Shown: positions 35,656 to 43,824 of the stretch, piece by piece
Layout of the letters: each line of letters opens with the position of its first letter
Numbering within the stretch: position 1 is the stretch's first letter
Assembly (NCBI GenBank): GCA_018401735.1
Contig: JAGYKI010000001.1
Span: 124,001-188,000 of the forward strand
Length of the DNA stretch: 64,000 bases
Origin: Schleiferiaceae bacterium
Lineage (GTDB): Bacteria > Bacteroidota > Bacteroidia > Flavobacteriales > Schleiferiaceae
Reading direction: 5' to 3'
Program-made: the position numbers and the translations under genes
Notes under the pieces: generated by a model
The model's input: only the letters and a program-made list of their open reading frames with translations
The model's database searches: none
What the model was told of the DNA's origin: nothing

Positions 35656-36750
35656 ATGAAAAAAGTAGTACTTAGTATTTTAGGTCTTAGTATAATTTTA
35701 AGTTCTTGTAAAAAAGACGAAAATCCACAACCGCTTCCTGATGCGCCTCGTAAGGCACTAATTGGAATAGAGGGAATCTCTCCCAACGGAATCAGCTCTT
35801 TAGCATCTTACGATATCACCAGTCAAACAGTGGAAAACAACGTTTTTCGCAAGGCAAATATTAATCCTCTCGGTGCTCAATTAAGTGATATGATGGTTGA
35901 TAAGGAACGCGGACGATTAGTATTAATAGTGCCTGGTTCTGATAAAATTGTTTTCACCAATTTAGATGATTTGAAAATAGAGCGGCAGTATGCTAATTTC
36001 ATGCAAATTAAAAACGTGGTACAAACTACTGCGGATGAATACTATATAAGCACTTGGGAATTTGATGGGGTATATGTAGTAAACGCCAATAACGGTAACA
36101 TTAAAAAAGAAGTAGAAGTAGAGGGTACTGGGCCAACTAAAATGTTGGTTTACAATGATATGGCCTTTGTTTGCAATACGGGGGCATTTCTATTTGATAG
36201 TACGGTTACGATCTTAAGAACCACCGAAGACACCATTATTTCTAAACTTAGTGTAGGGGGAAAGCCAAACAGTATGGTTATAGACTCCGATAATAATTTA
36301 TGGATTTTGAATGGAGGTAAAGTAGATAATAACAATCCATTTGCTTCGGGTTTAGGTAGTCTGTACCGTTACCAATTGGATACATTAACCATGGCCATTG
36401 ATTCTGGATGGGCCATTACTCCGGATACGGTGATGTACTTTACTGATAATTTGTTAAAACCTCATTCTTTAACTATCAATTCGGAAGGCAACCAATTATT
36501 TTATATTGGTAATAGCCCTACTGGTTCTGTTTTTAGCATGTCGACCTTTGCAAAAAGAGTAGATGAAAATCCAATTATTTTAGGAAACTACTATGGACTT
36601 GCTTTTGACGAATTAGAGCTTGAACTTTATGCGTTGCGTTTACCAGACAACCCTGACCAAGATGGTGACTTACAAGTTTATAGTCCCGCAGGGAATTTAA
36701 AAACTAGCATTAAAATAGGAGTAAAACCTAAAAATGTCGTTTTTAAATAA
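35656..36750 (+). CDS. Surface lipoprotein, YncE/DUF5074-type beta propeller (BtuG-like candidate)
   Basis: 364 aa lipoprotein (Cys18 in LSSCKKDE; an acidic and basic stretch following the Cys could be an export signal). The mature part consists of about seven blade-like repeats such as SIYDI-like, FVCNTGAFLFDSTVTILRT, KLSVGGKPNSMVIDSDNNLWIL and YSPAGNLKTSIKIGVKP. This architecture is shared with the DUF5074/YncE propellers, which include the cobalamin-capturing lipoprotein BtuG of Bacteroides. A cobalamin role here is suggested by the overlapping CobT-like gene (17 bp overlap) but not proven; no cobalamin riboswitch is visible upstream. Confidence 0.72.
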   Translation: MKKVVLSILGLSIILSSCKKDENPQPLPDAPRKALIGIEGISPNGISSLASYDITSQTVENNVFRKANINPLGAQLSDMMVDKERGRLVLIVPGSDKIVFTNLDDLKIERQYANFMQIKNVVQTTADEYYISTWEFDGVYVVNANNGNIKKEVEVEGTGPTKMLVYNDMAFVCNTGAFLFDSTVTILRTTEDTIISKLSVGGKPNSMVIDSDNNLWILNGGKVDNNNPFASGLGSLYRYQLDTLTMAIDSGWAITPDTVMYFTDNLLKPHSLTINSEGNQLFYIGNSPTGSVFSMSTFAKRVDENPIILGNYYGLAFDELELELYALRLPDNPDQDGDLQVYSPAGNLKTSIKIGVKPKNVVFK

Positions 36751-37768
36751 GTATCACGTTCACATAGAAGGAATTAAGGATTTATCTGATAATGAACATT
36801 TTATCAGGTTTAAGACGGAAGGCTACTTTACTAAAAGTAGCCTTGGTCATTTTTATCCGCTTCTCGAACGCTTGGCCTTAATTCAGCGTCAATTTCCTAT
36901 TGCTCCATTGAAGCCAAGTATTCTTACTTTTGTTGCCGATCATGGTATTTCAAGAGCCAATACCGAGGAACACGATAGCCATGAAACGATCCTTCATATT
37001 CTTGCTAAGCCCAATTACTATTTGTTTCAAGCAGAGAAGAGAGCTTTTTTAAATCATCGCATCGTTGATTTAGGAACTTTTAATTCTGATGAAAACAATT
37101 CTACATTTTGGATGCATCGTGGTCAAGGATTTATTAATGCTCGCATAAACTCGGGAAGTGCTAATTTCGCCGAATACCCGGCTATGACTACAGCCCAATG
37201 CGAAGAGGCTTTTGCCGTAGGGCAAAAATTGGTCGAAAGAGAACTTTATTCGGGAGTTAACTTTCTGGTTTTAAATAGCTTTGGTAATGGAGACGATATT
37301 GCTTTCTTCGCCTTATTTGCCGCACTTGAAGAAAAGTCTTTACTAGAATTATGGCAGGCCGACTGTCTAATCACATATAATCTAAAGTTTATCGTAGATC
37401 TTAGTAAAGCTCTGCGCAAACACCCTATTAGCCACGAACCCTTTACTATTTTGAGTTTTTATGGTTCTTTTGAAACCGCGGCTTTATGTGGTGCTATTTT
37501 AAAAGGCGCCGAAAAAGGAATTTCTCTTGTTTTAAATTCCCCAATGTCGAAAATTGCCGCAATTATCGCAGCAAGAGTAAATCCTAAGGTTTTGGACTAT
37601 TGCATATTAGGACAGAAAGGAAACCTTAAGATCGAAAATGATTTGTTCCTAAAAAAGGAGCCTGTTTTTTTAGATTTATCGCAAACGCGTTTTAAAGAGC
37701 CCATTAACTTAAGATCTCATCTACAGCTCCTACAAGACCTTCTTGTTGAATTAGGCTACAAGATGTAA
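36734..37768 (+). CDS. Divergent CobT-like phosphoribosyltransferase
   Basis: 344 aa, the length of nicotinate-nucleotide:dimethylbenzimidazole phosphoribosyltransferase. Family marks are kept: KPSILTFVADHGISRAN (residues 60-76), RIVDLGTF (109-116), SGSANFAEYPAMTTAQCEEAF (140-160), FYGSFETAALCGAILKGAEKG and NPKVLDYCIL. Two hallmark loops are altered: the usual GIGNTT segment reads FGNGDD (183-188) and the C-terminal LGLRLGEGTGA segment with the catalytic Glu reads SQTRFKEPINLR-like. It may be a CobT with shifted specificity or an inactive relative. Coupled to the upstream propeller lipoprotein. Confidence 0.72.
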   Translation: MSFLNKYHVHIEGIKDLSDNEHFIRFKTEGYFTKSSLGHFYPLLERLALIQRQFPIAPLKPSILTFVADHGISRANTEEHDSHETILHILAKPNYYLFQAEKRAFLNHRIVDLGTFNSDENNSTFWMHRGQGFINARINSGSANFAEYPAMTTAQCEEAFAVGQKLVERELYSGVNFLVLNSFGNGDDIAFFALFAALEEKSLLELWQADCLITYNLKFIVDLSKALRKHPISHEPFTILSFYGSFETAALCGAILKGAEKGISLVLNSPMSKIAAIIAARVNPKVLDYCILGQKGNLKIENDLFLKKEPVFLDLSQTRFKEPINLRSHLQLLQDLLVELGYKM

Positions 37769-37857
37769 CTTTCTCTACATCTATATCAGCCTTTTTTTAA
37801 CCCTAACTGACAAGGAACAAGGCATCAAAGAAGGAAACACTGAAGTTTAAGATCTAT

Positions 37858-38412
37858 TTAGACCGACTTCATGCTGAAAGCACTGTCCTTACTGAAATAC
37901 CAGTAAGCACTAAAAATGCCGTATGCGTAAATCAAACTTGCTAAACTGCCATTTATTAAGAAAGGTAGGCCCGCGACATAGGAATTTACTAGGCCGTAGA
38001 AATTTTGGGTGTACATAGGGTTACCTAACCATGCACCAAAATTGGTAACAAAATAGAAGAGTAGGGAGGATGAAATAGCCGCTAAAGCAAGGTTCAAAGG
38101 TTTTCCTTTAGAAATAGCCGCATACTGACCTATAAATACCGTAAGAATTATACCGAGATACATAAAGTAAAAGCCTTCGCTTAGAAATTGGAAGCTTGGG
38201 TAAAACGCTCCATAAATAACATTATTTATGATTAGGTCACTCAAGAATAGTGCTACCAAGGGGATAAGGTAAGCTAATGACTTCTTTTTATAAAAAGAAC
38301 CACTAAACAATGCTGCGGCGCCTAAAGCCGTGAAATTGGGCCAGTGGGGAAGTAAGCGTGTACTAATGGCTAAGGTAATTAAAGCGAATGCAAGGGCTAT
38401 TTCTTTCTTCAT
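37858..38412 (-). CDS. DUF6580 membrane protein, putative transporter component
   Basis: 184 aa from the ATG at 38412 (MKKEIALAFALITLA); the longer start at 38436 is less likely. Five to six hydrophobic helices, with the conserved RLLPHWPNFTALGAAALFSGS near the N-terminus and FYFVTNFGAWLGNPMY in the middle. It is similar in size and layout to ECF S-components, which is why DUF6580 is called a putative transport protein; the substrate is unknown. It is convergent with the CobT-like gene. Confidence 0.75.
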   Translation of the reverse strand: MKKEIALAFALITLAISTRLLPHWPNFTALGAAALFSGSFYKKKSLAYLIPLVALFLSDLIINNVIYGAFYPSFQFLSEGFYFMYLGIILTVFIGQYAAISKGKPLNLALAAISSSLLFYFVTNFGAWLGNPMYTQNFYGLVNSYVAGLPFLINGSLASLIYAYGIFSAYWYFSKDSAFSMKSV

Positions 38413-38465
38413 GTGGGTATCTAAAACTAGCGGCAAAGTTAACTAATGATTGGGGAAATAAAAGC

Positions 38466-38942
38466 TTATGGCTTGTATTCTTCCATGCTTTTATCAGAAT
38501 AGAAAATAATTACCCTTTCTATTTCTCGCTTAGCCTTAGAATTAACATTTGTATATACATTTGTTAACTCTTGTTTCTCATGTGATTTAGGTTTATCCTC
38601 TTCTTTGTTTATATCAGGTTTAGGATTGATAGGTTCACGATTAGGTAATGGAGCACCAGTAGGAGCAGACACTGTTCTAATACCATCATCATAAGCACTA
38701 AACCCCTGCTTTGGAGTATTAGACGACTTAATTAAGCTGCCATCCCCATTGAGCAAGTAGGTTAAATTAACATTTGTATATACATTTGTAATTTGTTGAA
38801 CTATGTGAAGAGATGGCTTATTCCGACCGCTAAGTATATGACTAATAATAGCCGGAGCAACATCAATAGAATCTGCAAAGTCTTTATTGCTTAATCCAGT
38901 AAAATCAATGATTTCGCGTATTCTTTCGGCAATGGGATCCAT
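38466..38942 (-). CDS. XRE-family helix-turn-helix regulator
   Basis: 158 aa. The N-terminal HTH (AERIREIIDFTGLSNKDFADSIDVAPAIISHILSGRNKPSLHIV) is a standard Cro/C1 fold. The C-terminal half is a long linker and a short IERVIIFYSDKSMEEY end typical of Bacteroidota XRE proteins. The peptide TNVYTNVN occurs twice (after the HTH and near the C-terminus), encoded by a 25-bp exact DNA repeat. A 12-bp-arm palindrome sits 3 bp upstream of the start codon and probably is the autoregulatory operator. The genes it controls beyond itself are unknown. Confidence 0.8.
   Translation of the reverse strand: MDPIAERIREIIDFTGLSNKDFADSIDVAPAIISHILSGRNKPSLHIVQQITNVYTNVNLTYLLNGDGSLIKSSNTPKQGFSAYDDGIRTVSAPTGAPLPNREPINPKPDINKEEDKPKSHEKQELTNVYTNVNSKAKREIERVIIFYSDKSMEEYKP
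38540..38564. repeat. 25-bp direct repeat, copy 1, inside the XRE gene
   Basis: Identical in sequence and orientation to 38765-38789, 225 bp away (75 codons, so in frame). It holds two tandem ACATTTGT units. It encodes part of the repeated peptide TNVYTNVN. Confidence 0.8.
38765..38789. repeat. 25-bp direct repeat, copy 2, inside the XRE gene
   Basis: Second exact copy, in the region following the HTH. The ACATTTGT unit also occurs (reverse complement ACAAATGT) within the palindrome at the start codon. Confidence 0.8.
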
Positions 38943-38945
38943 AAA

Positions 38946-38979
38946 AAAGGGTTTATTTTACAAATGTAATAAACCCTTT
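38946..38979. promoter_or_regulatory. Perfect palindrome at the XRE start codon, probable operator
   Basis: Arms of 12 bp (38946-38957 and 38968-38979) are perfectly complementary, with a 10-base centre TTACAAATGT, itself close to a TTACA-N2-TGTAA inverted repeat. It ends 3 bp upstream of the start codon of the XRE gene, so a bound regulator or a hairpin in the mRNA would block initiation. The link to the XRE protein is inference. Confidence 0.6.
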
Positions 38980-39083
38980 AGAAATGTGAAAGATATTTTT
39001 TACACTATCCTAGATTATGACTTTACATTAAAGTACTTAAATAGCTGAAAAATAACATTTTAAAATAATTAATTTATAAATGT

Positions 39084-40394
39084 TTATTCGGGAATCGAAT
39101 AGCTTTTTAAAAGTTTACCCTTATTATCATAGAAGCTGAAATCTAAAACTCGAGATTTACGAGGACCACTAATCTTAGCAATGGCAAAGTTTCGCTCCTG
39201 AATCAAACTACCTTCAACTTGTAAATCGTTTTGCTCATTTACATTGGTATTTGCAGAACTAGTTAAGGGCGAAACTGTAAAATCATAAATCGTCTGCCCA
39301 TTGCTTAATTCTAGCTTCGAATATTCACTGTGATGGCGATCTCCCGTAAGGAAAACTACATTTTTAATATTCTCTTCCTCAATACGCTTAATGATATAGG
39401 CTCTTTCCGCATCGTAGTTGCTGTGATTTTCATAAACTTTCGCGGTGTTTAAAAGTTGACCGCCACTTAAAACAAACTTAAAGGGAGCGCGACTCTGCTT
39501 TAAAAGATCAATCATTCGGTCAATTTGAATTTTGCCAAAAATCTGACCTTCTCCTTTACTATTTACTTCGCTGCGATAAAAGCGGTTGTCCATCATTATA
39601 AAGTCGCAGTCGCGGTAGTTAAAAGCACTGAAAGTACTTGGCATATCGCGGTATCCGAAACTTGGGTTAGGCCAAAATAATTTAAACACTTCTAAAGCTA
39701 AATCACGGTGAATCCAAGAGCCACTGGCATCATTGGGTCCAAAATCGTGGTCATCCCAAATGGCGTAGTTATTTGCCTTGGCCATTAAAGACTGTAATTC
39801 AGGAACAGCACGGCTGTGGGTATAACGTTTTAAATAGCCGGTACGGGAAAAGTAATCGGCTTCTCTTAAATAGGTATTGTCCCCCAGCCAAAGTAAAGCA
39901 TTAGGTTCCATTTTCTCCATGGCTTCAAAAATGCCGTATTCGCCACCATAAGGCCGTCCTGGGCGATCATATTCGCTTTCATTCACATAAATACAACTTC
40001 CTGTGGCAAAAGTAAAAGCGGGTGGCTCGGTACGATAATCCCATAGCGGTTCGGTTTCAAATTCTAAGGGAAAATCAAAATCCTGTCTTTTCCCATTTAC
40101 ATAGATGTTATATCGGTATTTCCTTCCAGGTTCAACTTCAGTAAAACGTAACTTTAATGTGTTCGCTACCGAAGCCGATGTACTAACTGTTTCACTGTAA
40201 AAGTCCTCTATATTATCTGTGCTCAAATCATCGTACACAGCGTATGCAGAAGCGCCGTCCGACAGCTGTAACCAAATAATCGCTTCACGCATTTCAGCAT
40301 AGCCAAGGACAGGTCCATTAATCACCTTAACATCTTGTGAAACAGAACTTAAGGAGCTTGTTACTAAACTTAAAATTAAGTAATACTTATTCAT
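39084..40394 (-). CDS. PhoD-like alkaline phosphatase D family phosphodiesterase
   Basis: 436 aa with a signal peptide (residues 1-20, ending SSVSQ). An N-terminal Ig-like PhoD domain is followed by a metallophosphatase domain: FATGSCIYVNE, LWLGDNTYL, AIWDDHDFGPNDASG, then FVLSGGQLL, LTGDRHHSEY and a final TVSPLTSS. These are the PhoD metal ligands (Ca/Fe in characterised enzymes). It probably releases phosphate from extracellular phosphodiesters. No Pho box was looked for successfully. Confidence 0.9.
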   Translation of the reverse strand: MNKYYLILSLVTSSLSSVSQDVKVINGPVLGYAEMREAIIWLQLSDGASAYAVYDDLSTDNIEDFYSETVSTSASVANTLKLRFTEVEPGRKYRYNIYVNGKRQDFDFPLEFETEPLWDYRTEPPAFTFATGSCIYVNESEYDRPGRPYGGEYGIFEAMEKMEPNALLWLGDNTYLREADYFSRTGYLKRYTHSRAVPELQSLMAKANNYAIWDDHDFGPNDASGSWIHRDLALEVFKLFWPNPSFGYRDMPSTFSAFNYRDCDFIMMDNRFYRSEVNSKGEGQIFGKIQIDRMIDLLKQSRAPFKFVLSGGQLLNTAKVYENHSNYDAERAYIIKRIEEENIKNVVFLTGDRHHSEYSKLELSNGQTIYDFTVSPLTSSANTNVNEQNDLQVEGSLIQERNFAIAKISGPRKSRVLDFSFYDNKGKLLKSYSIPE

Positions 40395-40517
40395 CTTTCC
40401 GTATTTTAAAGTGCCGAAGTTAAGTCTTAAAAGCTACTTTTCTTGTTCCTTAACTTAAACTTAATAGCGTTATTTGTAAGGCATTCAAGTAATGAGGATT
40501 TTAAATAGATAAAAACT

Positions 40518-41669
40518 ATGCTAGCTGAGTTGAGAAATAAATCCTGGCAAGAAGATCTTAGTGGACCTTGGTTAGTTAAGGCAGACTTAGAGCCTTACCT
40601 TACGAAGTGGTCTAACTATGAAGGCTTTACACTGGAAAAGTTTGGTGAAAGTGAAGAAAAAGTACCCTTGCACTCATTAAAGTGGGGGAAGGGGAAAATT
40701 AAAATTGTGCTTTGGTCGCAAATGCATGGCAATGAGGCAACCGCTACCTTAGCGATTATCGATATCATTGAGTTTTTTCATCGCCTAGTTATAGAAAATG
40801 ATGAGGAACTGAAAGATCTTAGTACTAAAATTAGCATTGTTTTTATTCCCATGCTAAATCCGGATGGCGCGCAGCTTTTTACGCGCCGTAATGCGCGCTT
40901 GGTGGATATGAACCGTGATGCCATTAAACAACAATCATCTGAGATGCGTGCTTTCTTTGCCTTATTAAATGGGCTAAAGCCAGATTGGGCTTTTAATTTA
41001 CACGATCAACGCACTATTTTTTCCGTGGGCGCCGAGCGAAACTGCGCAACCTTAAGCTATTTGGCCCCTTCGCCCGATTTTGCACGCAGTAAGAGTAAAA
41101 GCCGAATTAAAACCATGCAGCTAATCGCCGGAATGCATCAAAAAACTAAATCACTTCTAAGCGGGCATTTTGGCAAGTATAGCGATGAGTTTTACCCCCG
41201 TGCCGTGGGCGATAATTTAATGGCCGCCAATATTCCCTGTGTTTTACTTGAGGCAGGCAGCTTTCCCAATGATCCCAAACGAACTAGAGCTCGACAGCTT
41301 ATTTTTCAAAATCTTATACACGCTTTTAGTTTAATTTCAGATGAATCTTATCTTAGGTATTCTATAGCAGAGTACGATGCAATACCTGAAAATGAACAGC
41401 TATTGCGTGATGTGGTTTTTAGAGATGTTAACTATCAGGGCCAAATATGCGATATCGCCTTACAAGAACAACAAGCGGTAATAGCAGGGCAGTGGCATAG
41501 TCATTATATTCTCGACGATTTGGGTGATTTATCCCATCTCAAAGGAATTAAGGAGTATAAAGGAGGGCAAGTTGTGTTAAAAGCTCCCTTAATGCTACAG
41601 GGAAAAGTTAATCTTCAATACTCCAATCAAACCCTAAAAATATTGATTATCGAGGGAAGGATTAGCTAA
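40518..41669 (+). CDS. M14-family zinc carboxypeptidase-like protein
   Basis: 383 aa. The M14 zinc ligands are visible: His and Glu in SQMHGNEATATLA, the third His in FNLHDQRTIF; the general-base Glu is probably in VLLEAGSFPND. FIPMLNPDGAQLF and RNARLVDMNRD are typical substrate-side loops. No signal peptide, so cytoplasmic and closer to the aspartoacylase/succinylglutamate desuccinylase-like branch. Substrate unknown. Monocistronic. Confidence 0.85.
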   Translation: MLAELRNKSWQEDLSGPWLVKADLEPYLTKWSNYEGFTLEKFGESEEKVPLHSLKWGKGKIKIVLWSQMHGNEATATLAIIDIIEFFHRLVIENDEELKDLSTKISIVFIPMLNPDGAQLFTRRNARLVDMNRDAIKQQSSEMRAFFALLNGLKPDWAFNLHDQRTIFSVGAERNCATLSYLAPSPDFARSKSKSRIKTMQLIAGMHQKTKSLLSGHFGKYSDEFYPRAVGDNLMAANIPCVLLEAGSFPNDPKRTRARQLIFQNLIHAFSLISDESYLRYSIAEYDAIPENEQLLRDVVFRDVNYQGQICDIALQEQQAVIAGQWHSHYILDDLGDLSHLKGIKEYKGGQVVLKAPLMLQGKVNLQYSNQTLKILIIEGRIS

Positions 41670-41709
41670 GTCAAAGTGGGAGTTTATGTCTGCCGTTTTG
41701 AAAATAGAT

Positions 41710-41898
41710 TTAAATGAGACGACCAAAGACGTAAAAGAGGAAAATAATCACAATAATGCCTCCAAGTACATAAAAGCTTCCATTGTAATGAATTTTATGA
41801 AGCTTTAAATCTTTGCGATAGCCCCATAAAAGGTAGCCTATGAAGATGGTCATGAAAATGCCCGCGAAAATCCAATGCCCTGTCGTAATATTTTCCAT
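41710..41898 (-). CDS. Small two-helix membrane protein
   Basis: 62 aa. Two hydrophobic helices (about 8-27 and 42-60) joined by a basic loop (YRKDLKLHKIHYNGS). No family recognised. Its start is 39 bp from the divergent MazG-like gene. Confidence 0.6.
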   Translation of the reverse strand: MENITTGHWIFAGIFMTIFIGYLLWGYRKDLKLHKIHYNGSFYVLGGIIVIIFLFYVFGRLI

Positions 41899-41936
41899 TC
41901 TAGCTTTTCTATATTCACGGCAAATTTACACTCCTT

Positions 41937-42320
41937 ATGAAGAAACAGTTATCCGCAGTTGAGAAATTCCACGATTCTTTTGGCATAAACAATAATTATG
42001 CTCCCACCGCCGAGCTTTCTCGCGACACTATAATGCTGCGCTACAAGCTAATGCGCGAAGAAAACGAAGAGTACTTGGAAGCCGCCGAGCAAAACGATTT
42101 AATTGAAATTGCCGATGCTTTAGGCGATATGCTCTATATTTTATGTGGTACCATTTTAAGTCATGGCCTACAGCATAAAATAGAAGAGGTATTTGAAGAA
42201 ATTCAGCGAAGCAATATGAGTAAGCTCGACAAGGATGGTAATCCGATTTACCGCGAAGACGGCAAAGTGCTAAAAAGTGACCAGTATTTCAAACCCGATT
42301 TGGCAAAAATTCTCGGTTAA
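41937..42320 (+). CDS. MazG/PRA-PH-type nucleoside triphosphate pyrophosphohydrolase
   Basis: 127 aa, all-alpha NTP pyrophosphohydrolase fold. The metal-binding motif is LMREENEEYLEAAEQNDLIEIADALGDMLYIL (the E-x-x-E...E-x-x-D pattern). It is close to flavobacterial proteins annotated phosphoribosyl-ATP pyrophosphohydrolase-like, but no histidine gene is near, so nucleotide housecleaning is an equal possibility. It meets the glycosyltransferase gene tail to tail, 1 bp apart. Confidence 0.85.
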   Translation: MKKQLSAVEKFHDSFGINNNYAPTAELSRDTIMLRYKLMREENEEYLEAAEQNDLIEIADALGDMLYILCGTILSHGLQHKIEEVFEEIQRSNMSKLDKDGNPIYREDGKVLKSDQYFKPDLAKILG

Positions 42321-42321
42321 C

Positions 42322-43359
42322 TTATAAGGTGGAAATAGCGTCTATAAAGCGCTGCGCCAATACCTTATGAGAAAATTTGTCTTCCATTAATTGGCGAGCA
42401 TTTTTCGCTACGGCAGATAATTTCTCAGGATTAGACAGCAAAAGCTCGATTTTCTCGGCCATCTTTTGGGGTTGCGTAGAGCAGAGAAAGATATTTTCCT
42501 CATCCTTAAAATAGCGTCGCATACTAGGACTATCCTTGGTAAGGATGGGTTTTGACAAGGCAGCATAGTGGAAAATCTTATTGGGTACCACCGAATCTGC
42601 TTTTAGTGAATCGCCAAATATGCCCAAACATAAATCATAAGAGCTAATCGCTTCCGCTAGATCCTCATATTTAAGCCATCCTCGGAAACTAATGGTGTTT
42701 AGCTTTAATTTTTGGGCGAGGTCTAATGCTTCTTGGTACTGATACCCGCTTCCAATTATCTCAAATTCCGCTGGAACGCCCATCTGCGAAAGCAAAGCGG
42801 CACATTGAATAATTTTTAAGGTTCCCTGTAAAGGAACGAAACTGCCGTAAAAACCTATTTTGAATGGAATAGTGGATACTCTACTTTTTTGTACCGCCCC
42901 ACGGAATACTTCAGTGTTAACCCCCACTGGTAAAGTTAAGGTTGGAAGGCGCTGCGGGAGAAAAAAAGTTCTTTTAAAGTAGGAGAGATGCTCTTCGGTA
43001 TCGGCGATTAGAAGATCGCAATTACGAAAATCTCGGTAGTCAATCAGCCATTTTTGTGGGGCTTTGTGATAGTGCTTATAGTCGATAACTTTAGTAAGGA
43101 ATCGAGAGATAAGCGGATCGAAAACCACAGGAGCAGAGCTGTATTTTCTAACAAAAGCAAGGTCGCGGTGACGAAAAGGGGGCACATAAACCGCATTGGC
43201 ATCTTTTGTAAGCTCTTTTAATTGCAGGCCAACGATTTTGTTTCGATCGGCAATTTTAAAAAGAATGATTTCAATATTGCCAAGACTTTCTAAGCCGGCA
43301 CGTAGCACTTTTACGCGGTTGTAATCAAATCCATCTTTAGCTGCAAAAACTATTTTCAT
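42322..43359 (-). CDS. GT4-family glycosyltransferase
   Basis: 345 aa GT-B glycosyltransferase. The donor-binding domain contains IGFYGSFVPLQGTLKIIQCAALL, EIIGSGYQYQEALDLA and SYDLCLGIFGDSLKADSVVPNKIFHYAALSKPIL, the E-x7-E region of family GT4 in a slightly altered form. No signal peptide. The acceptor is unknown; no polysaccharide cluster surrounds it. Confidence 0.85.
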   Translation of the reverse strand: MKIVFAAKDGFDYNRVKVLRAGLESLGNIEIILFKIADRNKIVGLQLKELTKDANAVYVPPFRHRDLAFVRKYSSAPVVFDPLISRFLTKVIDYKHYHKAPQKWLIDYRDFRNCDLLIADTEEHLSYFKRTFFLPQRLPTLTLPVGVNTEVFRGAVQKSRVSTIPFKIGFYGSFVPLQGTLKIIQCAALLSQMGVPAEFEIIGSGYQYQEALDLAQKLKLNTISFRGWLKYEDLAEAISSYDLCLGIFGDSLKADSVVPNKIFHYAALSKPILTKDSPSMRRYFKDEENIFLCSTQPQKMAEKIELLLSNPEKLSAVAKNARQLMEDKFSHKVLAQRFIDAISTL

Positions 43360-43400
43360 AGAAACTATTTAATTGATGCGACTAAAGATGGATTCGTTTT

Positions 43401-43700
43401 TTAGTGCTGATTCATTTTAGTTTTGATCTTGCGAATCTGACCTTTCAACTTTTCAATTGATTCATTTACAGACTTTTCGAAAGACTCAGTCTGACTTTCG
43501 GCATAGATATCATTCCCAGGGATATTGAGTTTGATTTCGGCTACTTTGGTGTTATTTTTATCGTCTTGAACTAATTTCAAGTACACTTCAGCACCTACAA
43601 TCTGATCCCAGAATTTAAGTAAGCCTTCGGTTTTTTCGCGAGTGTAGTCAACTAATTCATCTGTTGCACTAAATCCTACGGTTTGGAAATCCCATTTCAT
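43401..43700 (-). CDS. hpf: Ribosome hibernation-promoting factor, short form
   Basis: 99 aa. The beta-alpha-beta-beta-beta-alpha HPF/RaiA domain: FSATDELVDYTREKTEGLLKFWDQI, a central DKNNTKVAEIKLNIPG and the final helix SVNESIEKLKGQIRKIKTKMNQ. It binds the 30S decoding centre in stationary phase. It lacks the C-terminal dimerisation domain of long HPF. Divergent from the TPR gene. Confidence 0.9.
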   Translation of the reverse strand: MKWDFQTVGFSATDELVDYTREKTEGLLKFWDQIVGAEVYLKLVQDDKNNTKVAEIKLNIPGNDIYAESQTESFEKSVNESIEKLKGQIRKIKTKMNQH

Positions 43701-43795
43701 ATTTCGAGAGTTTGGAAAATTTGATAAACTTTGAATTGCAAATATAGTCGCAGCATTAAATTAACGTTAATAGAGCGACAGAAAGTTAGAAATAT

Positions 43796-43803
43796 TAGCT
43801 TTG
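43796..43803 (+). promoter_or_regulatory. -7 box upstream of the TPR gene
   Basis: TAGCTTTG matches TAnnTTTG and lies 21 bp before the ATG at 43825. No clear TTTG at the right distance upstream. Confidence 0.4.
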
Positions 43804-43824
43804 CACATCAAAGAACAAAAATCG

